Origin: Acidipila sp. EB88
GTDB taxonomy: Bacteria > Acidobacteriota > Terriglobia > Terriglobales > Acidobacteriaceae
Length of the DNA stretch: 64,000 nt
Direction of reading: 5' to 3'
NCBI RefSeq assembly: GCF_003858395.1
Contig: NZ_QWEV01000005.1
Coordinates: 3,100,001 to 3,164,000, forward strand
The translations under genes were made by a program, and so were the position numbers. The notes beneath the pieces are model-generated. The model worked only from the letters and a program-made list of their open reading frames with translations. It was not told the DNA's origin and searched no databases. The first letter of the stretch is position 1, and the number at the start of each line of letters is the position of its first letter. Shown here piece by piece: positions 53,797 through 63,017 of this stretch.

Positions 53797-55788
53797 ATGC
53801 AGCGAGCCCTTCATTGCAGCCTGGCTTTCGCAGTGCTCTACGTTCTGCCGTACTTCGCCAGCCATGCGCAAACCCCACATTCCGCACAGCTCACCCTGCA
53901 GGATCTTCTCGCGGAACAGCCCACCGGGGAGTTTGCGTTGTCTCCAGATGGGAAAACGATCGCCTTCACGCGTGCAGGGCAAATTGTGCTGATGCCCTCC
54001 GAGGGCGGTTGGCCCGTTACGCTCACCAGCATGCAGGGAGGCAAAACGGATCTTGCGTGGTCCAGCGATGGCACAAGAATCGCTTTCGCCAACCAGGGCA
54101 GCATCTGGGTCGTTAGCACGGGCGGCGGCGCACCCACGCGCCTGACAAACGCACCTGCCGGCGCAGGCGATCCTCGGCAGGCCGCGGATCGTGAGCCGCA
54201 ATGGTCGCCGGATAGCCGATGGATTCTGTTTCAGAGCGGTCGAAGAGGCGTCAACAGTCTTCTCGTTGTCAGCGCTGACGGAAATACCACCAGCTTCCTG
54301 ACTCCGGCGGGGCAGGAGGCAGGAGAGGCTCGCTGGTCCCCGAGCGGTTCGGAGATCGTGTACGTATCCCGCGAGAAAGCTTACTTCAGTGGACGCCTGG
54401 ACCTGCTCCCCTTCGATGGCCACTCCGGCCAGTCGCTCGGCACAGCGAAGACCCTGTATACCGCGCCTGTCGATCGCGGCGGTGGCTGGTCCATACGGGG
54501 CGCAACCTGGTCGCCCGATGGCAAGACACTCGCGACTGTGCTGCAGAACTCCGGGTGGGACCACATCTACCTGCTGCCTGCAACGGGCGGCGAGCCGAAG
54601 CAGATCACCGAAGGAAGCTTCGACGATCAAGAGCCGATGTTCTCGCCCGACGGGAAGAGCATTGCCTTTCTGTCGAACCGGGGCACAGCCGAAGCCACAA
54701 ATCTCTGGCTCGTGCCTGCGCGTGGCGGCGAAGCGCAAGCGGCAGCAAAGTTCAGCGTAGCCGGCTTCACTACAGAGCCGCGATGGTCACCGAACGGCAA
54801 GCAGCTCTACTTCAATCACCAGTCGCCGGTGCAGACCTCGGACATCTATGTGCAGGATCTCGTCCCCGGAACTGCGCCGCGTGCTTTGACCAACACCACG
54901 TTGCAGACCTTCGCGACTTCTGCCGAGATGCCGGAGCGGGTGACATGGAAGAGCGCAGACGGAAGGGAGATCGCGGGGCTGCTCTATCCGGCGCGTGCCG
55001 CAAAGCCTGGCGCTCGATCGCCTGCTGTGCTGTGGATCCACGGCGGCCCCGAAGGGCAGGATGTGTTTCGCGCAGATGGGTGGGCGCAGTTTCTCGCGCA
55101 GCAGGGTTACGTGGTGCTGGAGCCGAACTATCGCGGCAGCACCGGCTATGGTGAAGCGTTCCGCAACCTCAACGTTGGAGATAGCAATGGCGGCGAGGTG
55201 GACGATGTAGCTGCCGGCGCACAGTATCTCGTCTCACGCGGCCTGGCCGACCCTGCACGCATCGCGATCGGCGGCGGCAGCCACGGGGGCACCATGGTGG
55301 CGTACGCGGTGACGCGCTACCCGGACCTGTTTGCTGCGGCCATCGAGCTCTACGGCGTGGTTGATCGCGAACTGTTTGTGTATCGGACCAACTACCCCTC
55401 GGCCGTGCGTTGGATGATGAAGATGGGCGGCACGCCTTCGGAAAAGCCTGACAGCTACAAGCGCGCCAACGTGCTTCTCTCGATCGATAAGATCAAGACG
55501 CCGTTGCTGGTGATGCACGGCGAGGACGACCCCCAGGTGCCGCCAGCCGAGTCCGCTGAGTTCGCCAAGGCACTTCGCGCCCATGGCAAGACCTACTTCT
55601 ACTTCACGTATCCCGGCGAGCTGCATGGCTTTTCGCAGCCAGCGCATCGTCTCGACGCCTGGCAGAAGGAGCTGGCGTTTCTCGATCACTACCTCAATCC
55701 AAAGTTCGGCACCACCACAACATCCACGGAGGAGGTCGTGCTACCCGGCGCAGACAAGCAGGCAAACGCGCACAACGTCCCGCGCTGA
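53797..55788 (+). CDS. Exported S9-family prolyl oligopeptidase (acylaminoacyl-peptidase-like)
   Basis: A 663-aa serine peptidase with a signal peptide (LAFAVLYVLPYFASHAQ). Residues 35-370 form a WD40/TolB-like propeller (FALSPDGKTIAFTRAG, DLAWSSDGTRIAF, PRWSPNGKQLYF). The alpha/beta-hydrolase domain carries Ser495 in GGGSHGGTM, Asp578 in HGEDDPQVPP and His610 in ELHGFSQ, the complete triad. GAGGA lies just before the ATG. It follows the TBDR by 47 bp. It should degrade short peptides in the periplasm, completing the M14-TBDR-S9 module. Confidence 0.95.
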   Translation: MQRALHCSLAFAVLYVLPYFASHAQTPHSAQLTLQDLLAEQPTGEFALSPDGKTIAFTRAGQIVLMPSEGGWPVTLTSMQGGKTDLAWSSDGTRIAFANQGSIWVVSTGGGAPTRLTNAPAGAGDPRQAADREPQWSPDSRWILFQSGRRGVNSLLVVSADGNTTSFLTPAGQEAGEARWSPSGSEIVYVSREKAYFSGRLDLLPFDGHSGQSLGTAKTLYTAPVDRGGGWSIRGATWSPDGKTLATVLQNSGWDHIYLLPATGGEPKQITEGSFDDQEPMFSPDGKSIAFLSNRGTAEATNLWLVPARGGEAQAAAKFSVAGFTTEPRWSPNGKQLYFNHQSPVQTSDIYVQDLVPGTAPRALTNTTLQTFATSAEMPERVTWKSADGREIAGLLYPARAAKPGARSPAVLWIHGGPEGQDVFRADGWAQFLAQQGYVVLEPNYRGSTGYGEAFRNLNVGDSNGGEVDDVAAGAQYLVSRGLADPARIAIGGGSHGGTMVAYAVTRYPDLFAAAIELYGVVDRELFVYRTNYPSAVRWMMKMGGTPSEKPDSYKRANVLLSIDKIKTPLLVMHGEDDPQVPPAESAEFAKALRAHGKTYFYFTYPGELHGFSQPAHRLDAWQKELAFLDHYLNPKFGTTTTSTEEVVLPGADKQANAHNVPR

Positions 55789-56414
55789 TCGTGATGAAGA
55801 AGCCTTGCTGTCTCCCACGCTCCGCCGCTTTGCGCAGCGCAGGCAGTGGAGTGGCCTAGAAACGAGGCCCCCCGCGCGGCTCGGCAGGAGGGAAGCCCCT
55901 CCCGGCCAGGTCCGGCCGAGGCAATGAAGCTCGATGCTCAGCACCGCAACCCACCTTCTCCGCAGTTCCTCTTGCGCGCGCGGGCGATCTGCGCCTTGAC
56001 TCCTCTCGCGACAAGGTGAGTAGTTCTGGAAGGTTCAGTCCCTTGCATGCACGGTTCCGGAGGAACGCGTGGCAGCGTATGTGCTGCCCTGTTTCTGCCA
56101 GGTAACTCGTCTGCCCGTGTTGTCGGTAACAGCGAAAGTAGCCGGGGGGCCACTTTTCGAGACTTAAAATGTTCGCGCCGACGACGAGCGTGCCTTACTC
56201 CTGCGTCGCAGACTCCGCATTTTTTCACACACGCATGACCGTCACAAATCACTTGACAGGGAACAGGGGTGAGACATAGCTTCGCGGGCAGCCTTGAAAT
56301 AAAGGCGCGAGATGCCACCCCCGCCTCCGCGCGCAATGCTTCGTGTGCCCTCTCAGGGCTGCGGAGTGATACCTCGTTCCAGCAGAACGAGACGCCTGGT
56401 ACTTGAGGGGACGT
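55789..56414. other. Non-coding gap with GC-rich hairpins and a possible promoter
   Basis: No gene recognised. After the S9 stop there is a pair of hairpins (GGAGGG/CCCTCC at 55887-55902, CGGCC/GGCCG at about 55903-55918) that may end transcription, without a T-run. Further on, TTGACA (56253-56258) with ATAGCT (56276-56281) at 17-base spacing could be the promoter of the next TBDR, giving a leader of about 130 bases. Confidence 0.35.
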
Positions 56415-59400
56415 ATGGCACAACGCTTCCTGCATCTGCTCGCTCTCCTGTTCATCATGCTGCTCAGCTTGTCGCTCGTTCCTCACCGAGCCTACGGTGG
56501 GGCCGCTACGGGCAAGATTCTTGGCTCCGTCGTCGACCCTGGCGGAGCTCCGCTTCCTGGAGCCAAGATCACGCTGACAAATGATGCGACCAACGAGGCG
56601 CGCACGGACACCTCCGACGCCGATGGCAACTTTTCGTTCCCGTTTACCGCGACCGGTAACTATTCGGTGCGTGTGGAGGCTGCAGGTTTCGAGGGGTATG
56701 TGCAGCATGGAATCATCCTGGAAGTAGACCAGAGCGTCTCGATCCGGGCATCGCTGACGGTTGGATCGATCGCGGAGACTGTGCAGGTAAGCTCTACGGC
56801 GCAAGGCGTAAACCTGGTGGATGCGACCGTCAGCCATGTGGTGGATGAGCAGCGCATTGTGGACCTTCCGCTGAATGGACGAGACCCGCTGCAGTTGCAA
56901 AACATCATGCCCGGAGTCACCTATGACACCAACAACGTCTCTCATGGTCAGGGACAGCACGAGGGCATCGTCGTCAACGGGAACCGGCCTGGTTCCAACT
57001 ACTACCTCCTGGACGGCGTCGATATGACGGATGCCTACCTGTCGACCGCACCGGTCTTTCCTGCTCCAGATGCGTTGCAGGAGTTCGACATCCAGACATC
57101 GAACTTTACCGCGCAATACGGCCGCAGTTCGGGCGGCCTGGTCAATACCGTGAGCCGCGCGGGCACCAATAACTTCCACGGAGGAGCGTTTGAGTTCTTC
57201 CGCAACACGGTGCTTGATGCACACAACTACTTCGACACGCCGGGACAGGATAAGCCATCCTTCAAACTGAACCAGTTCGGCGGGTTTCTGGGCGGCCCGA
57301 TCCAGAAAGACAAGATGTTCTTCTTCGGCTATTACCAGGGCACGCGCCAGCGCAAGGACGAGACGCTGACCATCGGGCAGGTGCTGACGCAGGCGCAACG
57401 CCCCGACCTCAATGGTGGAGGCTCCAACGTAAGTGGGTTGGTGGGGGCAAATGGCGGACCGGTGATCGACCCGTTGACACAGCTGCCGTTCCCCAACAAT
57501 TTTATTCCCGCGAACCGTATCGACCCCACGGCACTGAACCTGATCAAGGCATTGGTGCCGCTGCCGAACAACGCATCGGGTGGCTACACCTTTATCAGCC
57601 CCGTCGCCAACAATGAGGACGATCTTAACGAGAACCAGTATCTGGGGCGTATCGACCGCAGCTTCGGCCCGCACGACACGGCCTTCGGTCGCTACTTTTT
57701 CAACCAGGACGAATCAAACGGCATCGGCGGCGGCAATCTGCCGGGTCGCCCTCACCTGAAGTACTTCCGGAATCAAAACGTGGCTCTGGCGTACACCCAT
57801 ACCTTCAATCCCAACTTCATCAACAACGCGGTCTTCGGCTTCACCCGTGTTGCGCACCACCGCGGACCCACGGAGTCTGTGGGCTGGGAAGCCTACGGAG
57901 GCCCGGCGACAGGATCAGCTCCCGGGGTGCTGAGTGACCTTTTCACCTCCGTCAATGGTTCCATCAGCGCGAGCGGTGATGGCGCATTTGTGCAGAACCG
58001 GCAAACGTGGCAGTACAGTGACAGTGCCGTCATCATCAAGGACAACCACACCATGACCTATGGTGTGGACTATCGCCGCGAGGCCTCCAACCGTGTGGAG
58101 GACTACCAGACGGATCCCAGCTTTAACTTCAATGGACAGTACTCCGGCAATGCCCTGGTCGACCTTATGCTCGGGCTCCCGAACAACTTCAACCAGCAGA
58201 CGGAGGTCTTCAGCCGCCTGCGTCATAACGCCGTCGACGTGTACGCGCAGGATAACTGGAAGGTCAATCGCTCCGTGACGGTGGATGCGGGGATCAGGTG
58301 GGAGCCGTTTCTACCGCCGGTCGATAACCTGAACGATCAGCTGTGCTTTGACGAGTCGCTCACGTCCAGATCGTCTTACTATCCAACCGCGCCGAATGGG
58401 CTGACCTTTCCTGGATCGCCAGTGGGTAGCAACCTGGGCGGCGGCGATGCAGGATGCCCACGCGCAGGCATCCCCAACCGGTACAAGAACTTTGCGCCAC
58501 GCATCGGCTTCAACGTCGATCCATTCCGCAATGGAAAGACGTCGATCCGCGCCGGTTACGGCATCTTCTACGACCAGGCTCGCCTGATTGCGTGGAATCG
58601 CTTTTCGACCGCGCAACCGTTCGACTCGAACTCGACCGTGACAGGCGTCGCCAACTTGGCTCCAAGCCTCAGCGGCAACAACGTTTTCACCAACAATGGG
58701 CTTGTGAATCCGTTCCCGTTTGTGATTCCGCGCACGGCAGCCCAGCGCGCCGCCTTTGTATGGCCGACGAACGCGGCGGAGACGGTCTTCGCACCCAACT
58801 TCAACGAAGGCTACACGCAGCAGTTCAACCTCTCCGTGCAACAACAACTAGCCCGCACCTACACCTTGACGCTGTCTTACATCGGAAACAAGGGCACACA
58901 TCTATTTATGTCGCGCGAGTACAACTACGCACCCCTGTCGAGCTTTGTGCGCAACCCCCCTCCGGATCCGATCACGGGCCAGATCCCGGATCCGATCACG
59001 TACAACAACAGCAATGCCGTGCTGCTTGCTCGTCGTCGCCTCAGTTCCTTGTCACAATGCCCGCTTGCGGCTGGAAGCATAGCGACTGGCCCCTGCTACG
59101 GCGCGACCGAGATGCTCGAGCCGACTGCCTACTCGAATTTCAACTCTGTGCAGGTGGAACTGAATCATCGCTTCAGCCAGGGTTTCAGCGTGCTGGCCTC
59201 GTATGTCTACGCCAAGTACCTTGACATCTTTTCCTACACCGCCGAAGGTGGCAATGGACCGCGGGATGGGGACAACTTCGCTCTCGACTACGGCCCCTCC
59301 GACAACGACGTGCGCAATCGCTTTGCCGCGTCCTACATCTACCAGTTGCCCTCCCTCAAAGGCGCTCACGGCCTTGTGGGTGGTGTGGCTAATGGATGGC

Positions 59401-59831
59401 AGAATCAGGGCATCATCACGGTACAAACGGGAACTCCCTATTCCATCAACTCCAGCGTGGACACTTCGGCGCAGGGCATTGGCAGAAACTTCGCCGATCC
59501 AGTTCCCGGGCAGAGCTTCAGTCCGGCCCACCGTGGCGTGCAGTCCTACTTCAACACCGCGGCCTTCACGAACGCGGCTGCGGGAACCATCGGCGCGACG
59601 GGCCGTAATCTTCTGTATGGGCCGAGCCTGGTCAACGTAGACTTCTCGCTCTTTAAAGAGTTCAAGGTGCGGGAGTATGGGAGAATCCAGTTCCGTGGTG
59701 AGTTCTTTAATCTGTTCAATCACCCTAACTTTGCAAATCCGGATAACACGGTAGGGGATGGAACGTTCGGACAGATACTCTCCGCGCGCGATCCTCGAAT
59801 CACGCAGTTCGCACTTAAATACTTGTTCTAG
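56415..59831 (+). CDS. Oar-like TonB-dependent receptor of the TPR/CRTAC1 set
   Basis: A 1138-aa outer-membrane receptor. The ATG at 56415 has GAGGGG 4 bases upstream; an in-frame TTG at 56403 is a weaker alternative. Signal peptide (LHLLALLFIMLLSLSLVPHRAYG), carboxypeptidase-regulatory-like domain (GKILGSVVDPGGAPLPGAKITLTN), plug (LPLNGRDPLQLQNIMPGVTYD, GNRPGSNYYLLDGVDMTDAYL, YGRSSGGLVNTVSRAGTNNFHGGAF) and barrel ending ITQFALKYLF. The next three plus-strand genes encode a TPR protein, a CRTAC1 protein and another TPR protein. No nearby hydrolase indicates the cargo. Confidence 0.94.
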   Translation: MAQRFLHLLALLFIMLLSLSLVPHRAYGGAATGKILGSVVDPGGAPLPGAKITLTNDATNEARTDTSDADGNFSFPFTATGNYSVRVEAAGFEGYVQHGIILEVDQSVSIRASLTVGSIAETVQVSSTAQGVNLVDATVSHVVDEQRIVDLPLNGRDPLQLQNIMPGVTYDTNNVSHGQGQHEGIVVNGNRPGSNYYLLDGVDMTDAYLSTAPVFPAPDALQEFDIQTSNFTAQYGRSSGGLVNTVSRAGTNNFHGGAFEFFRNTVLDAHNYFDTPGQDKPSFKLNQFGGFLGGPIQKDKMFFFGYYQGTRQRKDETLTIGQVLTQAQRPDLNGGGSNVSGLVGANGGPVIDPLTQLPFPNNFIPANRIDPTALNLIKALVPLPNNASGGYTFISPVANNEDDLNENQYLGRIDRSFGPHDTAFGRYFFNQDESNGIGGGNLPGRPHLKYFRNQNVALAYTHTFNPNFINNAVFGFTRVAHHRGPTESVGWEAYGGPATGSAPGVLSDLFTSVNGSISASGDGAFVQNRQTWQYSDSAVIIKDNHTMTYGVDYRREASNRVEDYQTDPSFNFNGQYSGNALVDLMLGLPNNFNQQTEVFSRLRHNAVDVYAQDNWKVNRSVTVDAGIRWEPFLPPVDNLNDQLCFDESLTSRSSYYPTAPNGLTFPGSPVGSNLGGGDAGCPRAGIPNRYKNFAPRIGFNVDPFRNGKTSIRAGYGIFYDQARLIAWNRFSTAQPFDSNSTVTGVANLAPSLSGNNVFTNNGLVNPFPFVIPRTAAQRAAFVWPTNAAETVFAPNFNEGYTQQFNLSVQQQLARTYTLTLSYIGNKGTHLFMSREYNYAPLSSFVRNPPPDPITGQIPDPITYNNSNAVLLARRRLSSLSQCPLAAGSIATGPCYGATEMLEPTAYSNFNSVQVELNHRFSQGFSVLASYVYAKYLDIFSYTAEGGNGPRDGDNFALDYGPSDNDVRNRFAASYIYQLPSLKGAHGLVGGVANGWQNQGIITVQTGTPYSINSSVDTSAQGIGRNFADPVPGQSFSPAHRGVQSYFNTAAFTNAAAGTIGATGRNLLYGPSLVNVDFSLFKEFKVREYGRIQFRGEFFNLFNHPNFANPDNTVGDGTFGQILSARDPRITQFALKYLF

Positions 59832-59850
59832 ACTGGTGCGTGAAAAACAG

Positions 59851-59875
59851 GGCTGCTCCAGGTGTATGAGCAGCC
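59851..59875 (+). terminator. Hairpin between TBDR and TPR genes
   Basis: Perfect 8-bp stem GGCTGCTC (59851-59858) with GAGCAGCC (59868-59875), 9-base loop, 20 bp after the TBDR stop and 48 bp before the TPR start. It is preceded by an A-run and followed by a weak T-rich stretch (TTGCCTGTTCC), so it may partly terminate, lowering expression of the downstream genes, or protect the mRNA end. Confidence 0.5.
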
Positions 59876-59922
59876 TTGCCTGTTCCAGGCCGGCCGTAGC
59901 CTGGATGGTGCGAGGCGTTTGC

Positions 59923-61200
59923 ATGACTTGGTATAAGAAATCTCCCCCCGGGCGCACCAGCGCCAACGATCAGTTGTTATGCGCGGGCGCCCACATCGAG
60001 CGCAAGGTCAAGCGGCTTGTGGTCTGTGCCTCTGCTCTTGCGAGCGTGCTGATAGCCACGGCTGGAGCCCAACAACCGCTCCCCTCACTTTCTGCACAGG
60101 CAAGCGCAAGGTCGCGCGCGGAGGCGGCGATGCGTGCGCAGGACACACCCGCTGCCATGAGGGAGTATCGCGCCATCCTTGCTGCGGACCCTCGCGACAG
60201 TGAGGCATGGACTGGGCTGGGTGTTCTGCTCTATGGCTCCGGTCAGGCAGCTGAAGCGGTCGCGGCGCTGCACCACGCGTTGGAGCTCGACCCCGCCGCC
60301 CCGCATGCGGCTCTTTTCCTGAGCCTCAGCGAGGCGCAGTTGCGGGAATGCGACCTGGCGCTTCCGGCCCTCTCAAGTAATTTTCAAGCGCTGCCTGCGG
60401 GCAAGCTGCAGCGGCTTACTGGTCTGACGTTGCTGCAGTGCTCGCTGCAAATCAAGGATGCGAGTGCAGCGCTGCAGGCGGCCGCGACCCTGCAGCAGCG
60501 CTACCCTGACGACGCCGATGTCTTGTATGAGTCGGCCGAGCTGTATACCCGCATGTGGAGCGATGCGGCCAACACCTTGATGACGAAGCATCCCGAGTCC
60601 TACCGTGTGCACGAGTTAGCTGGCGAGGTGAATGAGGCGCAGGGAAACATCGGCCAGGCCATTCGCGAGTACCGACTGGCGTTGATTGAAAACCCGAAGC
60701 TACCACAGCTGCACTACCGGGTCGGCCAGCTTTTATTGAAGGAAGGCGCGCCGGACGCTGACGAAAAAGCCATGACCGAGTTTCGCGCGGAGCTCGGCGA
60801 CAATCCGCAAAGCTCAGTGGCGGCGCTCGCCATGGCGGAGATCGACCGACACAACGGGCGGCTCGCAGAAGCGGCCTCCGGGTACGCGCTTGCGCAAAGG
60901 TTGGAGCCGGGCCTGGTCGAGGCGCAAACAGGCATGGCAGAGACGCTGCTTGCTCAGCACAAGGTGGATGATGCGCAGGCACAGTTGCAGAAGATCATCA
61001 CGGACCACCCTGAAAACGCGCGCGCCCACTATGCGATGATGCTTTGCTACCGTGCCGAAGCAAAACTACCGGAAGCGTCCAGGGAGATGGCTGAGTTCGA
61101 GCGCCTGCAGAGAAACACCGCGACCATGTTTCAGGATCGCCTTCACGCGCTGTTGACCGGCAGCAGCAATGCGGCGCCAGCAGACGTCGCCCGTCCATGA
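59923..61200 (+). CDS. Exported TPR-repeat protein
   Basis: A 425-aa protein. The ATG at 59923 (MTWYKKSPPG) has GAGG 7 bases upstream; an in-frame TTG at 59974 would place the signal peptide (VKRLVVCASALASVLIATAGAQ) closer to the start. TPR units follow (MREYRAILAADPRDSEAWTGLGVLLYGSGQAAEAVAALHHALELDP, QLHYRVGQLLLKEG, AAGYALAQRLEP-like, ARAHYAMMLCYRAEAKLPEASREMAEFERLQ), about nine. The stop codon overlaps the CRTAC1 start by 4 bp (ATGA), so the two are translated together. A periplasmic partner protein is inferred. Confidence 0.88.
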   Translation: MTWYKKSPPGRTSANDQLLCAGAHIERKVKRLVVCASALASVLIATAGAQQPLPSLSAQASARSRAEAAMRAQDTPAAMREYRAILAADPRDSEAWTGLGVLLYGSGQAAEAVAALHHALELDPAAPHAALFLSLSEAQLRECDLALPALSSNFQALPAGKLQRLTGLTLLQCSLQIKDASAALQAAATLQQRYPDDADVLYESAELYTRMWSDAANTLMTKHPESYRVHELAGEVNEAQGNIGQAIREYRLALIENPKLPQLHYRVGQLLLKEGAPDADEKAMTEFRAELGDNPQSSVAALAMAEIDRHNGRLAEAASGYALAQRLEPGLVEAQTGMAETLLAQHKVDDAQAQLQKIITDHPENARAHYAMMLCYRAEAKLPEASREMAEFERLQRNTATMFQDRLHALLTGSSNAAPADVARP

Positions 61201-63017
61201 TCCAGCGCGCCACGTTCCATGGCGTACATGGTCGCATGGGTCGCCGCAGCTTTCTGAAGACGATCGCAGAGGCGGCCTTTGTCTCGAGTACTCTTCTGCT
61301 CGCGAAGCCTCGCGCATTGCTTGCCGGGCAGCAGCCCGCAACAAAAGGTGCGCCCGGAACCGGCCCAGCACCACTAGGCTACTCAATCCACGAGATTGCG
61401 GAGCAAGCAGGGCTTGACTTCCTGCAGGTGTCCGGTGGGAACAAGGCGAAAAAGTACATCGTGGAAACAACGGGTGCCGGTGTCGCTTTCTTTGATTATG
61501 ACCAGGATGGCTGGCTCGACATCTTCCTCCTGAACAGCGCGACGCTCGATGCACCCCCGGTTGGCACGGCACCGGGCAACAAGCTGTTTCACAACAATCG
61601 GGATGGCACCTTCACCGACGTTACGGAACAAGCCAGGCTGGCACACACCGGATGGGGGCAGGGGGTGTGTGTCGGGGACTTCAACAACGATGGGTTCGAC
61701 GATCTGTATGTGACGTACTGGGGTGAGAACCTGCTCTACCGCAACAATGGAGACGGCACCTTTACCGAGGTAGGGCGGCAGGCGCACGTCGCGGGCTCGC
61801 CTCAACGCTGGAGCACCGGCTGTGCCTTTGTGGACTATGACCGGGATGGCTGGCTTGATCTGGTTGTGACGCACTATGTCGACTTCTCGCTGAGCGACGC
61901 AAAAGATCCCGGAAGCAATCCTTACTGCACCTACCGTGGATTACCCGTGATGTGCGGCCCCCGGGGACTCAAAAGCGAACGCACCATGCTGTATCGCAAT
62001 AACCGCGACGGCACATTCACGGACGTGTCCAGACAGTCAGGCATCGGCGCGAAGGAGGGCACGTTTGGCATGGGTGTCGTGGTCGCGGATTTCGACAACG
62101 ATGGCTGGCCCGACATTTACATTGCAAGCGACTCCACACCAAGCGTGCTGTTCATGAACAACCAGGATGGCACCTTTCGCGAAGAGGGCCTGCTGCGCGG
62201 CGTCGCCTACAGCCGTGAGGGCAGGGAAGAGGCGGGCATGGGCGTTGCTGTTGGCGACTATGACGGAGACGGCTGGCTTGACCTGCTCAAGACGAACTTC
62301 TCGGACGAGTCGCCGAACCTTTTTCACAACGACGGAAAAGCCTTGTTTACGGACGTGGCCGCGCAGGCCGGGGTGAATCGCCAAACACACTTCGTGGGTT
62401 GGGGATGCGGCTTCTTCGATCCGGACAACGACGGTCTTCTGGACATCCTGTACTGCAACGGGCATGTCTATCCCGAGCTGGACCGCATCCATGCCGACAC
62501 CGCATACCGGCAACCTCGAGTACTGTACCGCAACCTGGGCGCCGGTTTGTTTGAAGATGTGACTGCGCAGGCGGGCGACGCGCTCACAAGCCTAGGCACG
62601 GGCCGCGGATGCGCCTTCGGTGACTTCAACAACGACGGTTCGGTTGGAGTGGTGATCAACAACCAGGGCGGCGCCCCGTCTCTTCTGCAGTTCAAGCAGC
62701 AGAACGCCCACCATTGGATCAGCATCAAGCTTCGAGGGGTCACCTCCAATCGGAGTGCGATTGGCGCACGGGTTCGCTGCGTGGCTGGCACGCTCTCGCA
62801 GATCGACGAAGTACGCAGTGGCGGCAGCTACCTTTCGCAAAGTGACCTGCGCTTGCATTTCGGACTACGCGACCAGTCTGTGATTGACCTGCTTGAGATT
62901 CATTGGCCGAGTGGCGTTGTCGACCGGATGGAGCATGTGCGTGCCAACCAGTTTCTCCACGTTGCAGAGGGAAGCACCCGTGCCGCCGCAACGTCGACCA
63001 GCAGGGCCAAGGAATGA
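61197..63017 (+). CDS. CRTAC1-family protein (FG-GAP/VCBS propeller plus ASPIC/UnbV), Tat leader
   Basis: A 606-aa exported protein. N-terminus GRMGRRSFLKTIAEAAFVSSTLLLA is a Tat leader. Propeller blades with Asp-rich loops recur (FFDYDQDGWLDIFLLNS, VGDFNNDGFDDLYVTYW, FVDYDRDGWLDLVVTHY, VADFDNDGWPDIYIASD, VGDYDGDGWLDLLKTNF). The last blade reads FGDFNNDGSVGVVINNQ, having lost two of the usual Asp. The C-terminal ASPIC/UnbV domain covers about 505-590 (NRSAIGARVRCVAG, SYLSQSDLRLHFGL, IHWPSGVVDRMEHV). Both ends overlap neighbouring TPR genes by 4 bp. Paralogue of the protein at 22456-24216. Function unknown. Confidence 0.93.
   Translation: MIQRATFHGVHGRMGRRSFLKTIAEAAFVSSTLLLAKPRALLAGQQPATKGAPGTGPAPLGYSIHEIAEQAGLDFLQVSGGNKAKKYIVETTGAGVAFFDYDQDGWLDIFLLNSATLDAPPVGTAPGNKLFHNNRDGTFTDVTEQARLAHTGWGQGVCVGDFNNDGFDDLYVTYWGENLLYRNNGDGTFTEVGRQAHVAGSPQRWSTGCAFVDYDRDGWLDLVVTHYVDFSLSDAKDPGSNPYCTYRGLPVMCGPRGLKSERTMLYRNNRDGTFTDVSRQSGIGAKEGTFGMGVVVADFDNDGWPDIYIASDSTPSVLFMNNQDGTFREEGLLRGVAYSREGREEAGMGVAVGDYDGDGWLDLLKTNFSDESPNLFHNDGKALFTDVAAQAGVNRQTHFVGWGCGFFDPDNDGLLDILYCNGHVYPELDRIHADTAYRQPRVLYRNLGAGLFEDVTAQAGDALTSLGTGRGCAFGDFNNDGSVGVVINNQGGAPSLLQFKQQNAHHWISIKLRGVTSNRSAIGARVRCVAGTLSQIDEVRSGGSYLSQSDLRLHFGLRDQSVIDLLEIHWPSGVVDRMEHVRANQFLHVAEGSTRAAATSTSRAKE

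Noticed and set aside
52514..53887. 457-codon minus-strand open frame
   Set aside because: Antisense to a TBDR with clear plug and barrel; no domain recognised.
55938..57674. 578-codon minus-strand open frame
   Set aside because: Mostly antisense to the TBDR at 56415-59831; no known motif or leader.
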